Shown: piece by piece, positions 50,501 to 58,693 of the stretch
Position numbering within the stretch: the first letter of the stretch is position 1
How the letters are laid out: every line of letters starts with the position of its first letter
Origin: JALHVH01 sp964585685
Lineage (GTDB): Bacteria; Acidobacteriota; Aminicenantia; Aminicenantales; Saccharicenantaceae
Direction: 5' to 3'
Assembly (NCBI GenBank): GCA_964585685.1
Contig: CAZPEP010000015.1
Location: forward strand, 32,761-96,760
Length of the DNA: 64,000 bases
Translations under genes and position numbers: made by a program
Notes under the pieces: model-generated
Seen by the model: the letters and a program-made list of their open reading frames with translations, nothing else
What the model was told of the DNA's origin: nothing
Database searches by the model: none

Positions 50501-51302
50501 CGGTGCCTTCGTCGAAAAGATCCTGACGCGGTTCATCCGCGAGGAGCTCTGCCGGTTCGGTTTTTCAAAAGGCATCCTCGGGCTCTCCGGGGGCCTGGAC
50601 TCCGCGGTGTGCGCCGTCCTCGCGGCCCGCGCTCTCGGCCCGGAGAACGTCCTGGCTCTCATCATGCCCTACGGCGAGGGCTTCCCAGCCGACGTCGCGG
50701 ACGCGACCGCCCTGGCCCGCCTCCTGGGCATCAGGTCCGAAACCGTCGACATCGCCCCGCAGGTCGACGCCTATTTCTCCCGGTATCCGACCGACAACCG
50801 CGTCCTCCGGGGAAACAAGATGGCCCGGGAGAGAATGTCCATCCTTTACGACTTTTCCGCCCGGGAGAAAGCCCTCATCCTGGGAACGAGCAACAAGACC
50901 GAACTCCTCATCGGCTACGGTACGATCCACGGTGACATGGCCTGCGCCATTAACCCTATGGGCGACCTTTTCAAGACCCAGGTCCGCGAGCTCGGGGTCT
51001 GGCTGGGGGTGCCGAAGCCCATCCTGGAGAAGAGGCCCACGGCCGGGCTCTGGCCCGGCCAGACCGACGAGGGCGAGCTTGGGATCGCCTACGCCGAGCT
51101 TGACGCGATCCTCTACGAGATGGCGGACCGGCGGAAGGCCGTTCCGGAAATCGTCGCGATGGGCTTCAAGGGCGAAACCGTCGAGCGGGTCGCGGCCATG
51201 GTCCGGAATTCGGAATTCAAGAGGAAGCTCCCGCCGATCGCCAAGATCTCGTCCAGAACCGTCGGCCACGACTTCCTCTATCCCTACGACCGGGAGAAGT
51301 GA
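50490..51302 (+). CDS. nadE: NAD+ synthase (ammonia-utilising domain)
   Basis: 270 residues from the ATG at 50490, inside the end of the amidase gene; an ATG at 50400 would overlap further and add unrelated sequence. PP-loop LGLSGGLDSAVCAVLA, then LGTSNKTELLIGYGTIHGDM and the C-terminal KRPTAGLWPGQTDEGELG. Amidates nicotinate adenine dinucleotide to NAD+. It has no nitrilase domain of its own. nadD lies 3 kb away. Confidence 0.95.
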   Translation: MKISGAFVEKILTRFIREELCRFGFSKGILGLSGGLDSAVCAVLAARALGPENVLALIMPYGEGFPADVADATALARLLGIRSETVDIAPQVDAYFSRYPTDNRVLRGNKMARERMSILYDFSAREKALILGTSNKTELLIGYGTIHGDMACAINPMGDLFKTQVRELGVWLGVPKPILEKRPTAGLWPGQTDEGELGIAYAELDAILYEMADRRKAVPEIVAMGFKGETVERVAAMVRNSEFKRKLPPIAKISSRTVGHDFLYPYDREK

Positions 51303-52003
51303 ACGTGGACGCACGACCCGCCGGGGCTTCTGGAAAGGGGACCCTCTTCATCGTAGCGACGCCCATCGGGAACCTCGAGGACGTCACCCTGCGGGCGCTC
51401 CGCGTCCTGAAGGAGGTCGAAGCGGTGGCCTGCGAGGACACGCGTCAGACCATCAAGATCCTCAACTCCTACGACATCCGGAAGCGGCTCATCTCGTATT
51501 TCCACCCCCGGGAACGGCAAAGGATTCCGGAGATCATCGCCCTCCTCAAGGCCGGAAAGGACGTTGCCCTGGTCTCGGACGCAGGGACTCCGGGCATCTC
51601 GGACCCCGGGTTCCCCCTGATCCGGGAGGCCCTGAAAGAGGGAATGAACGTCGTCCCCATCCCGGGGCCATCGGCGCTCGCCGCGGCGCTCTCGGCGGCC
51701 GGTCTCCCGACGCACCGGGTCCTGTTCGCGGGCTTTCCCCCGCCGAAAAAGGAGGCCACCCGAAAGCTCCTGGCGTCCCTGAAGGACGAGGAAGCTACCC
51801 TGGTCTTTTACCTTCCCGTCCGCCGCATCCCTGAGTTCCTGGCGGCGATCCTGGAGACACTGGGCGACCGAAGAACCGTCATCGCCAGGGAGTTGACGAA
51901 GATCCACGAGGAGTTCATACGGGGCGCCGCCTCGGAGCTTATCGAAGCCGCCGCGAAGCGGACCTTCAAGGGCGAAGCCACGGTCCTCGTGCACGGAGCA
52001 TAA
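51299..52003 (+). CDS. rsmI: 16S rRNA C1402 2'-O-ribose methyltransferase
   Basis: 234 residues with a GTG start overlapping the nadE stop (GTGA). Tetrapyrrole-methylase fold: LFIVATPIGNLEDVTLRAL, VACEDTRQTIKIL, ALVSDAGTPGISDPGF, VVPIPGPSALAAALSAAGL. Modifies the decoding region of 16S rRNA with SAM. It ends the amidase-nadE-rsmI run; a palindrome array follows. Confidence 0.95.
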   Translation: MNVDARPAGASGKGTLFIVATPIGNLEDVTLRALRVLKEVEAVACEDTRQTIKILNSYDIRKRLISYFHPRERQRIPEIIALLKAGKDVALVSDAGTPGISDPGFPLIREALKEGMNVVPIPGPSALAAALSAAGLPTHRVLFAGFPPPKKEATRKLLASLKDEEATLVFYLPVRRIPEFLAAILETLGDRRTVIARELTKIHEEFIRGAASELIEAAAKRTFKGEATVLVHGA

Positions 52004-52326
52004 ATCCCCCCTACCCCCCTTTTCTAAAGGGGGGTATCAGACACTCCCCCTAACCCCCATTTTACAAAGGGGGGTATCAGCTCCACCCCTTGCCCCCCCC
52101 TCTGCAAAGAGGGGCATCAGACCCTACCCTTAACCCCCCTTTTACAAAGGCGGGTATCAGGCCCTCCCCCTACCCCCATTTTACAAAGGGGGGTATCAGC
52201 TCCACCTCTTGCCCCCCCCCTCTACAAAGAGGGGCATCAGACCCTACCCTTAACCCCCCTTTTACAAAGGGGAATATCAGACACTCCCCCTGCCCCTCTT
52301 TTTTAAAGGGGGGTTAGGGGGGATTT
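52004..52326. repeat. Array of about eight short palindromes
   Basis: Units of about 39 bases, each a C-run, a short A/T centre (TTTTACAAA or TCTGCAAAGA type) and a G-run, followed by a linker such as TATCAGACACT or CATCAGACCCT. Three linker variants alternate, and a block of three units (about 52057-52170) reappears at about 52174-52282, so blocks have been duplicated. Related single units occur elsewhere (62800-62825, 22951-22985, 15999-16032). It could end transcription of rsmI and comF, which converge here. Confidence 0.85.
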
Positions 52327-52345
52327 ATGGTTCCGGCCCTGGTCT

Positions 52346-53083
52346 TCATGCCCGGGCGATGGTGACCGCCCGGACCTCTTTAGCGCCGGCATCGAGAAGG
52401 GTCCGGGCGCACTCCCCGATGGTGGCGCCCGTCGTGTAGACGTCGTCGGCGAGGAGGAGCACTTTCCCCCGGATGCAAATCTCTTTTTTGACGCGATACG
52501 CGCCCCGGACGTTCCCGGCCCGCTCGCGCCCCTCCAGGGACGTCTGCGGCGGGGCGTTCCGGACCTTGACCAGAGCCCCGTCACAAACGCCGACTTCCAT
52601 CAGCTTTCCGAGCTCCCCGGCAAAGACGCGTGACTGGTTGAAGCCGCGCTCGCGTTTCCGCCGCGGGTGGAGCGGTACGGGGATGATGGCCTCGACGCCC
52701 CGCCAGAGTTCCTCTTCGCCGCCAACGGCCTCCTTCGCGATCCCGGCCAGGCCCCGGCCGAGGATGGAAAGCCTCCGGTACTTGAAGAGGAGGATGATGT
52801 CCTTCAGGGCCCCATCGTACGGCCCGCCGGACCGATGAAAGGCGTACGGGGGGCGGGCTTCGACGCAGGCCCGGCAGACGTGAGATTCCCCGGCCCCCTC
52901 GAAGAAGCGGCCACAGACCGTGCAACGCGGTGCGGAGCGGGGGGGGCGGGCCTCCGCCCAGCAGTCCCGGCAGACGACGCGTTCGCCGGCCCGGTCGAGG
53001 AGCCGCCCGCAGCGGCGGCAGAACGAGGGGAAGAAAACGAGTTCGGCCAGACGGAGCCAGGCGCCCCCGGCTGGGCGGGTCAC
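52346..53083 (-). CDS. comF: ComF-family phosphoribosyltransferase-like protein
   Basis: 245 residues from a GTG at 53083 that overlaps the upstream stop (GTGA); an ATG at 53182 would run through the dksA-like gene. Double zinc-finger N-terminus (FCRRCGRLL, CRDCW, CTVCGRFF, CRACV), then the PRTase domain with IPVPLHPRRKRERGFNQS and VLLLADDVYTTGATI. Needed for DNA uptake in competent bacteria, though the gene is also widespread in others. A palindrome array follows its stop. Confidence 0.93.
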   Translation of the reverse strand: MTRPAGGAWLRLAELVFFPSFCRRCGRLLDRAGERVVCRDCWAEARPPRSAPRCTVCGRFFEGAGESHVCRACVEARPPYAFHRSGGPYDGALKDIILLFKYRRLSILGRGLAGIAKEAVGGEEELWRGVEAIIPVPLHPRRKRERGFNQSRVFAGELGKLMEVGVCDGALVKVRNAPPQTSLEGRERAGNVRGAYRVKKEICIRGKVLLLADDVYTTGATIGECARTLLDAGAKEVRAVTIARA

Positions 53084-53451
53084 TGCGAGGCGGACTCTTC
53101 CTCCGCCTTCTGTTGGCAATGGATGCAGGTCGGCGTCCAGGGCAAAGCCTCGATCCTCTTCTTTCCGATCTCCTGGCCGCACAGCTGGCAGAGGCCGAAG
53201 CCGTCCCTCTCCAGCCGGCGGAGGGCTTCGTCGATCAGCATCAGTTGATTGCGTTCGGTATCCGAAAGGCTCAGAAGGAACTCCTTGGTGTACGAGCTCT
53301 CAGCCTTGTCGACCAGGTCCTGGGCGACGTTCGCCTCGACTTCTTTGCTTTCGATCAGAACCTGGCTGAGCTTGTGGACGATCTGCTCCTTCTTATCCAG
53401 AAGCGTCTTCTGGAATTCCTGCTTCTCTTTCTTGTTCATTTTCTTTGTCAC
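53080..53451 (-). CDS. DksA/TraR-type zinc-finger protein
   Basis: 123 residues. N-terminal coiled coil (KKEKQEFQKTLLDKKEQIVHK is the first part) and C-terminal C4 finger CQLC ... CIHC with the typical RRLERDGFGLC ... IGKKRIEALPWTPTC context. DksA-like proteins reach the RNA polymerase secondary channel. The coiled-coil tip resembles the DxxDxA pattern (QDLVDKAESSYTKE). Co-transcribed with rlmH upstream and comF downstream. Confidence 0.9.
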   Translation of the reverse strand: MTKKMNKKEKQEFQKTLLDKKEQIVHKLSQVLIESKEVEANVAQDLVDKAESSYTKEFLLSLSDTERNQLMLIDEALRRLERDGFGLCQLCGQEIGKKRIEALPWTPTCIHCQQKAEEESASQ

Positions 53452-53464
53452 TTCTCCGACCCCC

Positions 53465-53932
53465 TCATTTGGCGTAGTGTGTGCCCTTCATTATGGTCAG
53501 GGACCTGTAGATCTGCTCCAGCAGGACGACCCTCGCCATCTCGTGCGAAAACGTCATCCGCGACAGCGAGAGGCGCAAGTCCGCTCTCTCGAGGACCCTC
53601 CCGGCCAAGCCGAGGAACCCGCCTACGACGAAGGCCGGCCGACGGGCCGGCGCGACGGCGCGCTTCAAGAGGAACCGGGCGAATTCGACCGATGTCATCT
53701 CTTTCCCATCATCGGCGAGGCAGATCACGAAATTCCCGTCCAGCCGTTCTTCCAATCCCCGGGCCTCGACGTCCAGGATCTTCGCGGCCGCGCGTTCGTT
53801 CAACCCTCGGGCTTCCCGCGTTTCGATGACGCTCGAGGAGGCCATCGGCCGGATGCGGGCCAGGTAAAATTCCTGGAGCGCCCTGGCTCCCGGATTCTTC
53901 GTTTTTCCAGGCCAAATGAATCTCAATTCCAT
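53465..53932 (-). CDS. rlmH: 23S rRNA pseudouridine-1915 N3-methyltransferase
   Basis: 155 residues from the ATG at 53932, which gives the family-typical MELRFIWPGKTKNP start; an ATG at 53965 adds 11 residues. SPOUT fold knot: FVICLADDGKEMTSVEFA, FVVGGFLGLAGRV, LSLSRMTFSHEMARVVLLEQ, IYRSLTIMKGTHYAK. In an operon with rsfS and nadD as in many bacteria. Confidence 0.95.
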   Translation of the reverse strand: MELRFIWPGKTKNPGARALQEFYLARIRPMASSSVIETREARGLNERAAAKILDVEARGLEERLDGNFVICLADDGKEMTSVEFARFLLKRAVAPARRPAFVVGGFLGLAGRVLERADLRLSLSRMTFSHEMARVVLLEQIYRSLTIMKGTHYAK

Positions 53933-53999
53933 CGGAAATCCCGACGACAGCCCGTCAAGGTTCATACAAAATAATGATTCGGAAGGGAAAAGTCAAGGC

Positions 54000-54371
54000 C
54001 TAATATTCAACCTTCGGAGCATCCCCCCAGAGCTTCTCCAGGGCGTAAAAATCACGGGCCGTATCGGAGAAAACGTGGACGAGGAAGGACCCGTAGTCGA
54101 GAAGGCCCCAGTCGGACGAATTCCTCCCCTCGACGCTCAGCGGCCGGAGGCCCGACGCCTTCAGCTCGTCCTCGACGGACTCGAGGAGGGCCGCGATATG
54201 CCGGGAGGAATTCCCGTTCATGATGACGAAGAAGTCCGTGAACGCGGCGATTTCCCGGAGGTCCAGGACGCGGATGCCTTCGCCCATCTTCGCCTGGGCG
54301 GCCTTGACCGTCAGCCGGACCTCCGCGGGAAGGTTTCGTTTACCGAACTTTTTCGTCGTCTTTTCGGTCAT
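54000..54371 (-). CDS. rsfS: Ribosome silencing factor
   Basis: 123 residues. Core RsfS motifs LDLREIAAFTDFFVIMNGNS, RHIAALLESVEDELKASG, SDWGLLDYGSFLVHVF. Binds L14 and blocks subunit joining when translation must be lowered. Six bases separate it from nadD. Confidence 0.96.
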   Translation of the reverse strand: MTEKTTKKFGKRNLPAEVRLTVKAAQAKMGEGIRVLDLREIAAFTDFFVIMNGNSSRHIAALLESVEDELKASGLRPLSVEGRNSSDWGLLDYGSFLVHVFSDTARDFYALEKLWGDAPKVEY

Positions 54372-54377
54372 CGTCCT

Positions 54378-55043
54378 CTATGCCTCCATCTCTCGATAAA
54401 GTCCATGGGACCGGATATAGTCCCAGACGGTCTCCGGAACCAGGCCCGCGATCGTCTCCCCTGCCCCAACGCGCCTCCGGACCTCGGTCGACGAGACGTC
54501 CAGGGCCCGGATGGGCAAGAGGAAAATCCGATGGTCCCCGAGCATGGCCTCGTCGACGGTCTCCTCCTCGGCGATCGCGCGAATCCTCTTCTGGAGAGGC
54601 TCCCCGACGACCTCGGCCGCGTCCTCGAGGCGCGCCCCGGGCCGGGTCATGACAATGAACAGGGATTCATCGAGGACCCGTTTGTGCTCGCGCCACGTCC
54701 CGATTTCGAGGAACGCGTCCGCCCCCAGGATGAAGAAGACCCGGGCTCCTGGATAGAGCCCCCGGATCCGCTCCAAGGTGAGGATGGAATAGGACTTCCC
54801 GCCCGCATCGACCTCAATGGACGAGGCCGCGAAACGCGGCTCTCCGGCGCAGGCCATCTCGACCATCCGGAGGCGGTCCCGGGCCGGGGCCATTCCCTTC
54901 CTCTCCTTGTGAGGGGGGATGAAGGAGGGGACGAACAGGATCCTGTCCAGGGCGAACCTCTCCAGGATCTCCCGGGCCGCCCGGAGGTGCCCGAGATGGA
55001 TGGGATCGAACGTCCCGCCGAAGAGTCCTATCCGCTCCGTCAT
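54378..55043 (-). CDS. nadD: Nicotinate-nucleotide adenylyltransferase
   Basis: 221 residues. LFGGTFDPIHLGHLRAA (T/HxGH), LFVPSFIPPHKE, ILGADAFLEIGTW and SSTEVRRRV near the C-terminus. Transfers AMP to nicotinate mononucleotide; the product feeds the NAD synthase at 50.5 kb. Its start overlaps the obgE stop by four bases. Confidence 0.97.
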   Translation of the reverse strand: MTERIGLFGGTFDPIHLGHLRAAREILERFALDRILFVPSFIPPHKERKGMAPARDRLRMVEMACAGEPRFAASSIEVDAGGKSYSILTLERIRGLYPGARVFFILGADAFLEIGTWREHKRVLDESLFIVMTRPGARLEDAAEVVGEPLQKRIRAIAEEETVDEAMLGDHRIFLLPIRALDVSSTEVRRRVGAGETIAGLVPETVWDYIRSHGLYREMEA

Positions 55044-56068
55044 TCCGGGGCTTTCCCTTCCCCGCTCGCGAGGGGCTCCAGAGCGCGGGCCATGCCGGCC
55101 GCCAGCTCCTTGAGCCCTTTCCCCGTGAGCGCCGAGATCGCGAAGAAGGGGGCGCCCTCCTTCGCGGCCAGCCGCCGAACCCGTTCGAGCCGGGATCTTT
55201 GGCCCCCGAGCGTGTCGGTCTTGTTGGCCACGATGATTTTCGGCCGGACCGTCAGGGCCGAGCCGTAGGCCTCGAGCTCCTTCATGACGACGGCGTAATC
55301 GTCGATGGGATCTCGGCCCGTCGCCGGGGAGACGTCGATGAGGTGGACGAGAACCTTCGTCCGCTCGATATGCTTGAGGAACCGGATCCCCAGGCCGTGC
55401 CCCTTATGCGCGCCTTCGATAAGCCCCGGGATGTCGGCAACGACGAAGCGCCGGGGCCCGCCGACGTCCACGACCCCCAGGTTCGGCGTGAGCGTCGTGA
55501 ACGGGTAGTCGGCGATGACCGGCCTGGCGGCGGACATCCCCGATATCAGAGTCGATTTGCCGACGTTCGGGAACCCCACAAGACCGATGTCGGCGATGAT
55601 CTTCAGCTCGAGGAAGAGTTCCTTCTCCTCGCCCGGACGGCCCGGCTGGAATTCTCGGGGTACTTGATGCGTCGAGGTGGCGAAGGAGGCGTTCCCCCGC
55701 CCGCCCTTGCCTCCCTTGGCCGCGACGAAGGCCTCCCCCTGCTCCAGGAAATCGTGAAGGATCTCCTCCCGTCCTTCCTCCCGGACGATGGTCCCGACCG
55801 GGACGCGCAGAATGATATCCTCGCCCCGTTTCCCCTGGCGGTTGCTTCCCTCGCCGGGCTTGCCGTTCTTGGCCCTATTGAGGGGGTGGAACCGGAAGTA
55901 GACGAGGGAGTTCAGGTTCGTTTCGGAGACGAGGAGGACGCTCCCGCCGTCGCCGCCGCGGCCACCGTCCGGCCCGCCTTTCGGCACCTTGGATTCGCGG
56001 CGGAAGCTGACGCATCCGTTACCGCCCTTTCCCGCCTTGACGACGATATGGACCTGGTCGACGAACAA
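55040..56068 (-). CDS. obgE: Obg-family GTPase
   Basis: 342 residues. Glycine-rich Obg fold at about 1-158 (VKAGKGGNGCVSFRRESKVP, GGPDGGRGGDGG) and G domain with P-loop GFPNVGKST, DIPGLIEGAHKGHGLGIRFL and NKTD. The C-terminal OCT domain is absent, as in many bacteria. Functions in large-subunit assembly. rplU-rpmA-obgE-nadD order is conserved in many phyla. Confidence 0.97.
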   Translation of the reverse strand: MFVDQVHIVVKAGKGGNGCVSFRRESKVPKGGPDGGRGGDGGSVLLVSETNLNSLVYFRFHPLNRAKNGKPGEGSNRQGKRGEDIILRVPVGTIVREEGREEILHDFLEQGEAFVAAKGGKGGRGNASFATSTHQVPREFQPGRPGEEKELFLELKIIADIGLVGFPNVGKSTLISGMSAARPVIADYPFTTLTPNLGVVDVGGPRRFVVADIPGLIEGAHKGHGLGIRFLKHIERTKVLVHLIDVSPATGRDPIDDYAVVMKELEAYGSALTVRPKIIVANKTDTLGGQRSRLERVRRLAAKEGAPFFAISALTGKGLKELAAGMARALEPLASGEGKAPE

Positions 56069-56164
56069 CGGAGTCTTATCCCCCCGAAAGCCGGCTCACA
56101 TCCGCAAGATCCGCTCCGGGAACCCGGTCCCCAGCCCTCTGCGAGCCCGTCCGCGCGGTGGACA

Positions 56165-56413
56165 TCAGGCCGGGATGACCGCGACGCGCTTGCCTTTCTT
56201 TCCCTTGTCTTCGAAAAGGACCGTTCCGGTGACGAGCGCGTAGAGCGTGTCGTCCTTGCCTTTGCCCACGTTGACGCCGGGCTTGATGGGCGTGCCCCTC
56301 TGGCGGACGATGATCGTCCCCGCATTGACCTGCTGGCCGCCGAACCTCTTGACGCCGAGCCTCTTGGACTGGCTGTCCCTTCCGTTCCGTGCCGCTCCGC
56401 CTTTCTGTGCCAT
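56165..56413 (-). CDS. rpmA: Ribosomal protein L27
   Basis: 82 residues: MAQKGGAARNGRDSQSKRLG, GGQQVNAGTIIVRQRGT, VNVGKGKDDTLYALVTG. The N-terminus starts directly with the mature-like sequence and has no cleavable Firmicutes-type extension. Located three bases from rplU. Confidence 0.98.
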   Translation of the reverse strand: MAQKGGAARNGRDSQSKRLGVKRFGGQQVNAGTIIVRQRGTPIKPGVNVGKGKDDTLYALVTGTVLFEDKGKKGKRVAVIPA

Positions 56414-56416
56414 GAC

Positions 56417-56920
56417 CTACTCCTTCGCCGCTTTCTTCGGCTTCGCGGCCGGCTTGGGCTTGGCCGGCGCCCTTTTCTTCGCCTTCTTCTCCGCGGGTGC
56501 CTCCTTCGGAGCCGGCTTGGCCACAGGCTTCTTCGGGGCCGCCGGGGTCTTGGGGGCCGGGGCGGCGGGCGACGTGGCCTGCAGTTCCTCCGCGGGAACG
56601 AACGTCGCGTCGGGGTAGATCTTCACGATCCGGACCTTGGCGAGCTGCTGGCGGTGGCCCTTTGTCCGCCGGTATTGTTTCCTCCTCTTTTTCTTGAAGA
56701 TGAGGACCTTGTCTCCCTTGAAGTTCTCGGCGACCTCGGCCTTGACCACCGCTCCAGCGACGTCCGGGGTCCCGACGAGGACCTTGCCCTCGTCCTCTAT
56801 CAGCAGGACCCGGTCGAAGATGACCGTGCCGCCCTGATCGACGCCGAGCTTCTCGACGTCCAGGACGTCGCCTTCCTTGACGCGGTACTGCTTTCCGCCG
56901 GTCTTGATCACAGCATACAT
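56417..56920 (-). CDS. rplU: Ribosomal protein L21 with a long basic tail
   Basis: 167 residues from the ATG at 56920 (MYAVIKTGGKQYRVKEGDVL). Residues 1-105 are a normal L21 (GHRQQLAKVRI near the end). Residues about 106-167 are an extra Ala/Pro/Lys-rich extension (APKTPAAPKKPVAKPAP, EKKAKKRAPAKPKPAAKP). Bacterial L21 is normally about 103 residues, so the tail is a lineage-specific addition. A strong promoter lies just upstream. Confidence 0.95.
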   Translation of the reverse strand: MYAVIKTGGKQYRVKEGDVLDVEKLGVDQGGTVIFDRVLLIEDEGKVLVGTPDVAGAVVKAEVAENFKGDKVLIFKKKRRKQYRRTKGHRQQLAKVRIVKIYPDATFVPAEELQATSPAAPAPKTPAAPKKPVAKPAPKEAPAEKKAKKRAPAKPKPAAKPKKAAKE

Positions 56921-56960
56921 GTGCCTACCCTTTTTTAAAAAAAAATACAAACGGGACGTT

Positions 56961-56989
56961 AAATGTAGCATATGGGCGGATTTATGTCA
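56961..56989 (-). promoter_or_regulatory. Promoter for rplU-rpmA-obgE-nadD operon
   Basis: Minus strand: TTGACA (56989-56984), 17-bp spacer, TACATT (56966-56961). Leader about 35 bases with an A/T-rich run and GGGTAGG. Confidence 0.65.
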
Positions 56990-57028
56990 ATCAAAGAAGA
57001 GCGAGACATGAGAGCCTCGCGCTTGGGT

Positions 57029-57103
57029 TGGTGGGCGGTACCGGATTCGAACCAGTGACCCCCGGCGTGTAAGACCGATGCTCTACCGCTGAGCTAACCG
57101 CCC
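57029..57103 (-). tRNA. tRNA-Val (TAC)
   Basis: 75 nt on the minus strand: acceptor GGGCGGT/ACCGCCC, anticodon loop CTTACAC (TAC), T-loop GGTTCGAATCC, discriminator A, encoded CCA. Confidence 0.95.
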
Positions 57104-57149
57104 ACGGGTCCGGCGTCCAACGCGGACGCAGGCTTCAGCCGGCGTCTTC

Positions 57150-57177
57150 CACCGAGCTCAGGCTAAAGCCTGAGGCA
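57150..57177. repeat. Small palindromic repeat
   Basis: AGCTCAGGCTAAAGCCTGAG is a near-perfect palindrome; a similar one, GCTCAGGCTGAAGCCTAAGG, is at 39572-39591. It lies between tRNA-Val and the response-regulator gene. Confidence 0.6.
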
Positions 57178-57239
57178 CCATTTTGGGCAACGCCCGGCGT
57201 TCTCTAAGCGTAGAGAAACGGGTCCCGTTTGTCAATTTT

Positions 57240-57269
57240 TTGACTTATTTGCCGATTCTCTGGTATAAG
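57240..57269 (+). promoter_or_regulatory. Promoter for the c-di-GMP gene cluster
   Basis: TTGACT (57240-57245), 18-bp spacer, TATAAG (57264-57269); leader about 28 bases. Confidence 0.6.
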
Positions 57270-57304
57270 AGCCACTAGGGTCCCTCGGTCGAGGACCTAA
57301 GCGC

Positions 57305-58627
57305 ATGAACAGAAGAAGGATCCTTGTCGTCGAGGACGAACGCCTCGTCGCCAAGCATATCGAGAACATGGTCCGAGGCCTCGGCTACGATGTTGCCGGG
57401 GTCGCCGCTACGGGAGAGGACGCGATCCGGATCGCCCTCGAGACCGTTCCCGACCTCGTCCTCATGGACATCATGCTCCGGGGGGACATGGACGGTATTG
57501 GGGCCTCAGAGCAGATATGGGACAAGGCGGCCATTCCCGTCGTTTACCTGACGGCCTACGCCGACGAGGCCACCCTCGAGCGGGCCAAGGTCACCGACCC
57601 GTTCGGCTACCTTCTCAAACCCTTCGAGGAACGCGAACTCTACACGGCCATCGAAATGGCCCTGTACAAGCACAAGACGGACCGCGAGCTCAAGGAGCGC
57701 GAGCGCTGGCTGTCCACCATCCTGACCTCGATCGGCGACGGGGTCATCTCCACGGACCGGGAGGGCCGGGTCACCTTCATGAACTCCGTGGCCGAAGGCC
57801 TGACCGACCGCCGGAAGGACGCGTGCCTCGGCCGCGACCTCGACGAAGTCCTTGCCATCGTCGGGGAAAAGACGGGCCGGAAGATCTCTTTCTCCGCCCG
57901 AAAGACCTCCCGGAAACGCGGGCGCACCCCGGACGGCCAGGGCCTCCTGCTCCTGCGGGGCGAGGACAAGCTTCCGGTCGAAATCGGGGCCGCGCTCATC
58001 CACGACGAGAAGGGCCGGGTCGACGGCACAGTGCTCGTCTTCCGGAACGTCACCGAGCGCAGGCAGCAACAGGAACGGCTCGCCTTCCTGGCCATCCACG
58101 ACGCCCTGACCGAACTCCCCAACCGGGTTCTGTTTAACGACCGGCTGACCCTGGCCCTCGCCAACGCGGCCCGCCGAAAGAGGGGGATCGCCGTCCTGAT
58201 GCTGGACCTCGACCGGTTCAAGAGGGTCAACGACACCTTGGGCCATTCCGTCGGGGACCGCCTCCTCAAGTCCGTCGCGGAACGGCTCGGGGGGCTCCTC
58301 CGCAAGAGCGACACCATCGCCCGCCTGGGCGGGGACGAGTTCATGATCCTCCTGCCCGAGATCTCGGGCCCGGGTTCGGCCGGCCGCATAGCCCGGCGCA
58401 TCCTGCGGGCCTTCAAACAGCCGATCGATCTCAAGGACAGGAAGCTCCCGATCACGGCCAGCATCGGAATCGCCTTTTACCCCCGGGACGGGGAGGACGT
58501 CGAATCGCTCACCAAGAACTCCGACATCGCCATGTACGCCGCCAAGGAAGGCGGCCGGAACACGTTCAAGCTGTACTCGCCGCCGGCCCAAGGCCCCGAA
58601 CCCAGGGCCGGGAGGAAGTCCGGGTGA
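57305..58627 (+). CDS. REC-PAS-GGDEF diguanylate cyclase
   Basis: 440 residues. Receiver domain 1-125 with phospho-acceptor Asp55 (LVLMDIML) and LKPFEERELY. PAS at about 130-255 (SIGDGVISTDREGRVTFMNS). GGDEF cyclase about 265-430 with intact active site ARLGGDEFMILL and, five residues upstream, an RKSD inhibitory I-site. It would make cyclic-di-GMP under control of phosphorylation. First of three signalling genes in a row. Confidence 0.94.
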   Translation: MNRRRILVVEDERLVAKHIENMVRGLGYDVAGVAATGEDAIRIALETVPDLVLMDIMLRGDMDGIGASEQIWDKAAIPVVYLTAYADEATLERAKVTDPFGYLLKPFEERELYTAIEMALYKHKTDRELKERERWLSTILTSIGDGVISTDREGRVTFMNSVAEGLTDRRKDACLGRDLDEVLAIVGEKTGRKISFSARKTSRKRGRTPDGQGLLLLRGEDKLPVEIGAALIHDEKGRVDGTVLVFRNVTERRQQQERLAFLAIHDALTELPNRVLFNDRLTLALANAARRKRGIAVLMLDLDRFKRVNDTLGHSVGDRLLKSVAERLGGLLRKSDTIARLGGDEFMILLPEISGPGSAGRIARRILRAFKQPIDLKDRKLPITASIGIAFYPRDGEDVESLTKNSDIAMYAAKEGGRNTFKLYSPPAQGPEPRAGRKSG

Positions 58628-58693
58628 CCGAGGCCGTCGGGGCCTGACGCCCTGGAGGTCCCCGCACGGTCCAGCCGAAGGAAGGAGTCCGGG

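Noticed and set aside
52090..52317. 75-codon frame in the palindrome array
   Set aside because: Consists only of translated repeat units (PPFTKGG-type) with no start signal.
52004..52326. CRISPR-like array
   Set aside because: Repeats are palindromes with near-constant linkers rather than unique spacers, and there are no cas genes.
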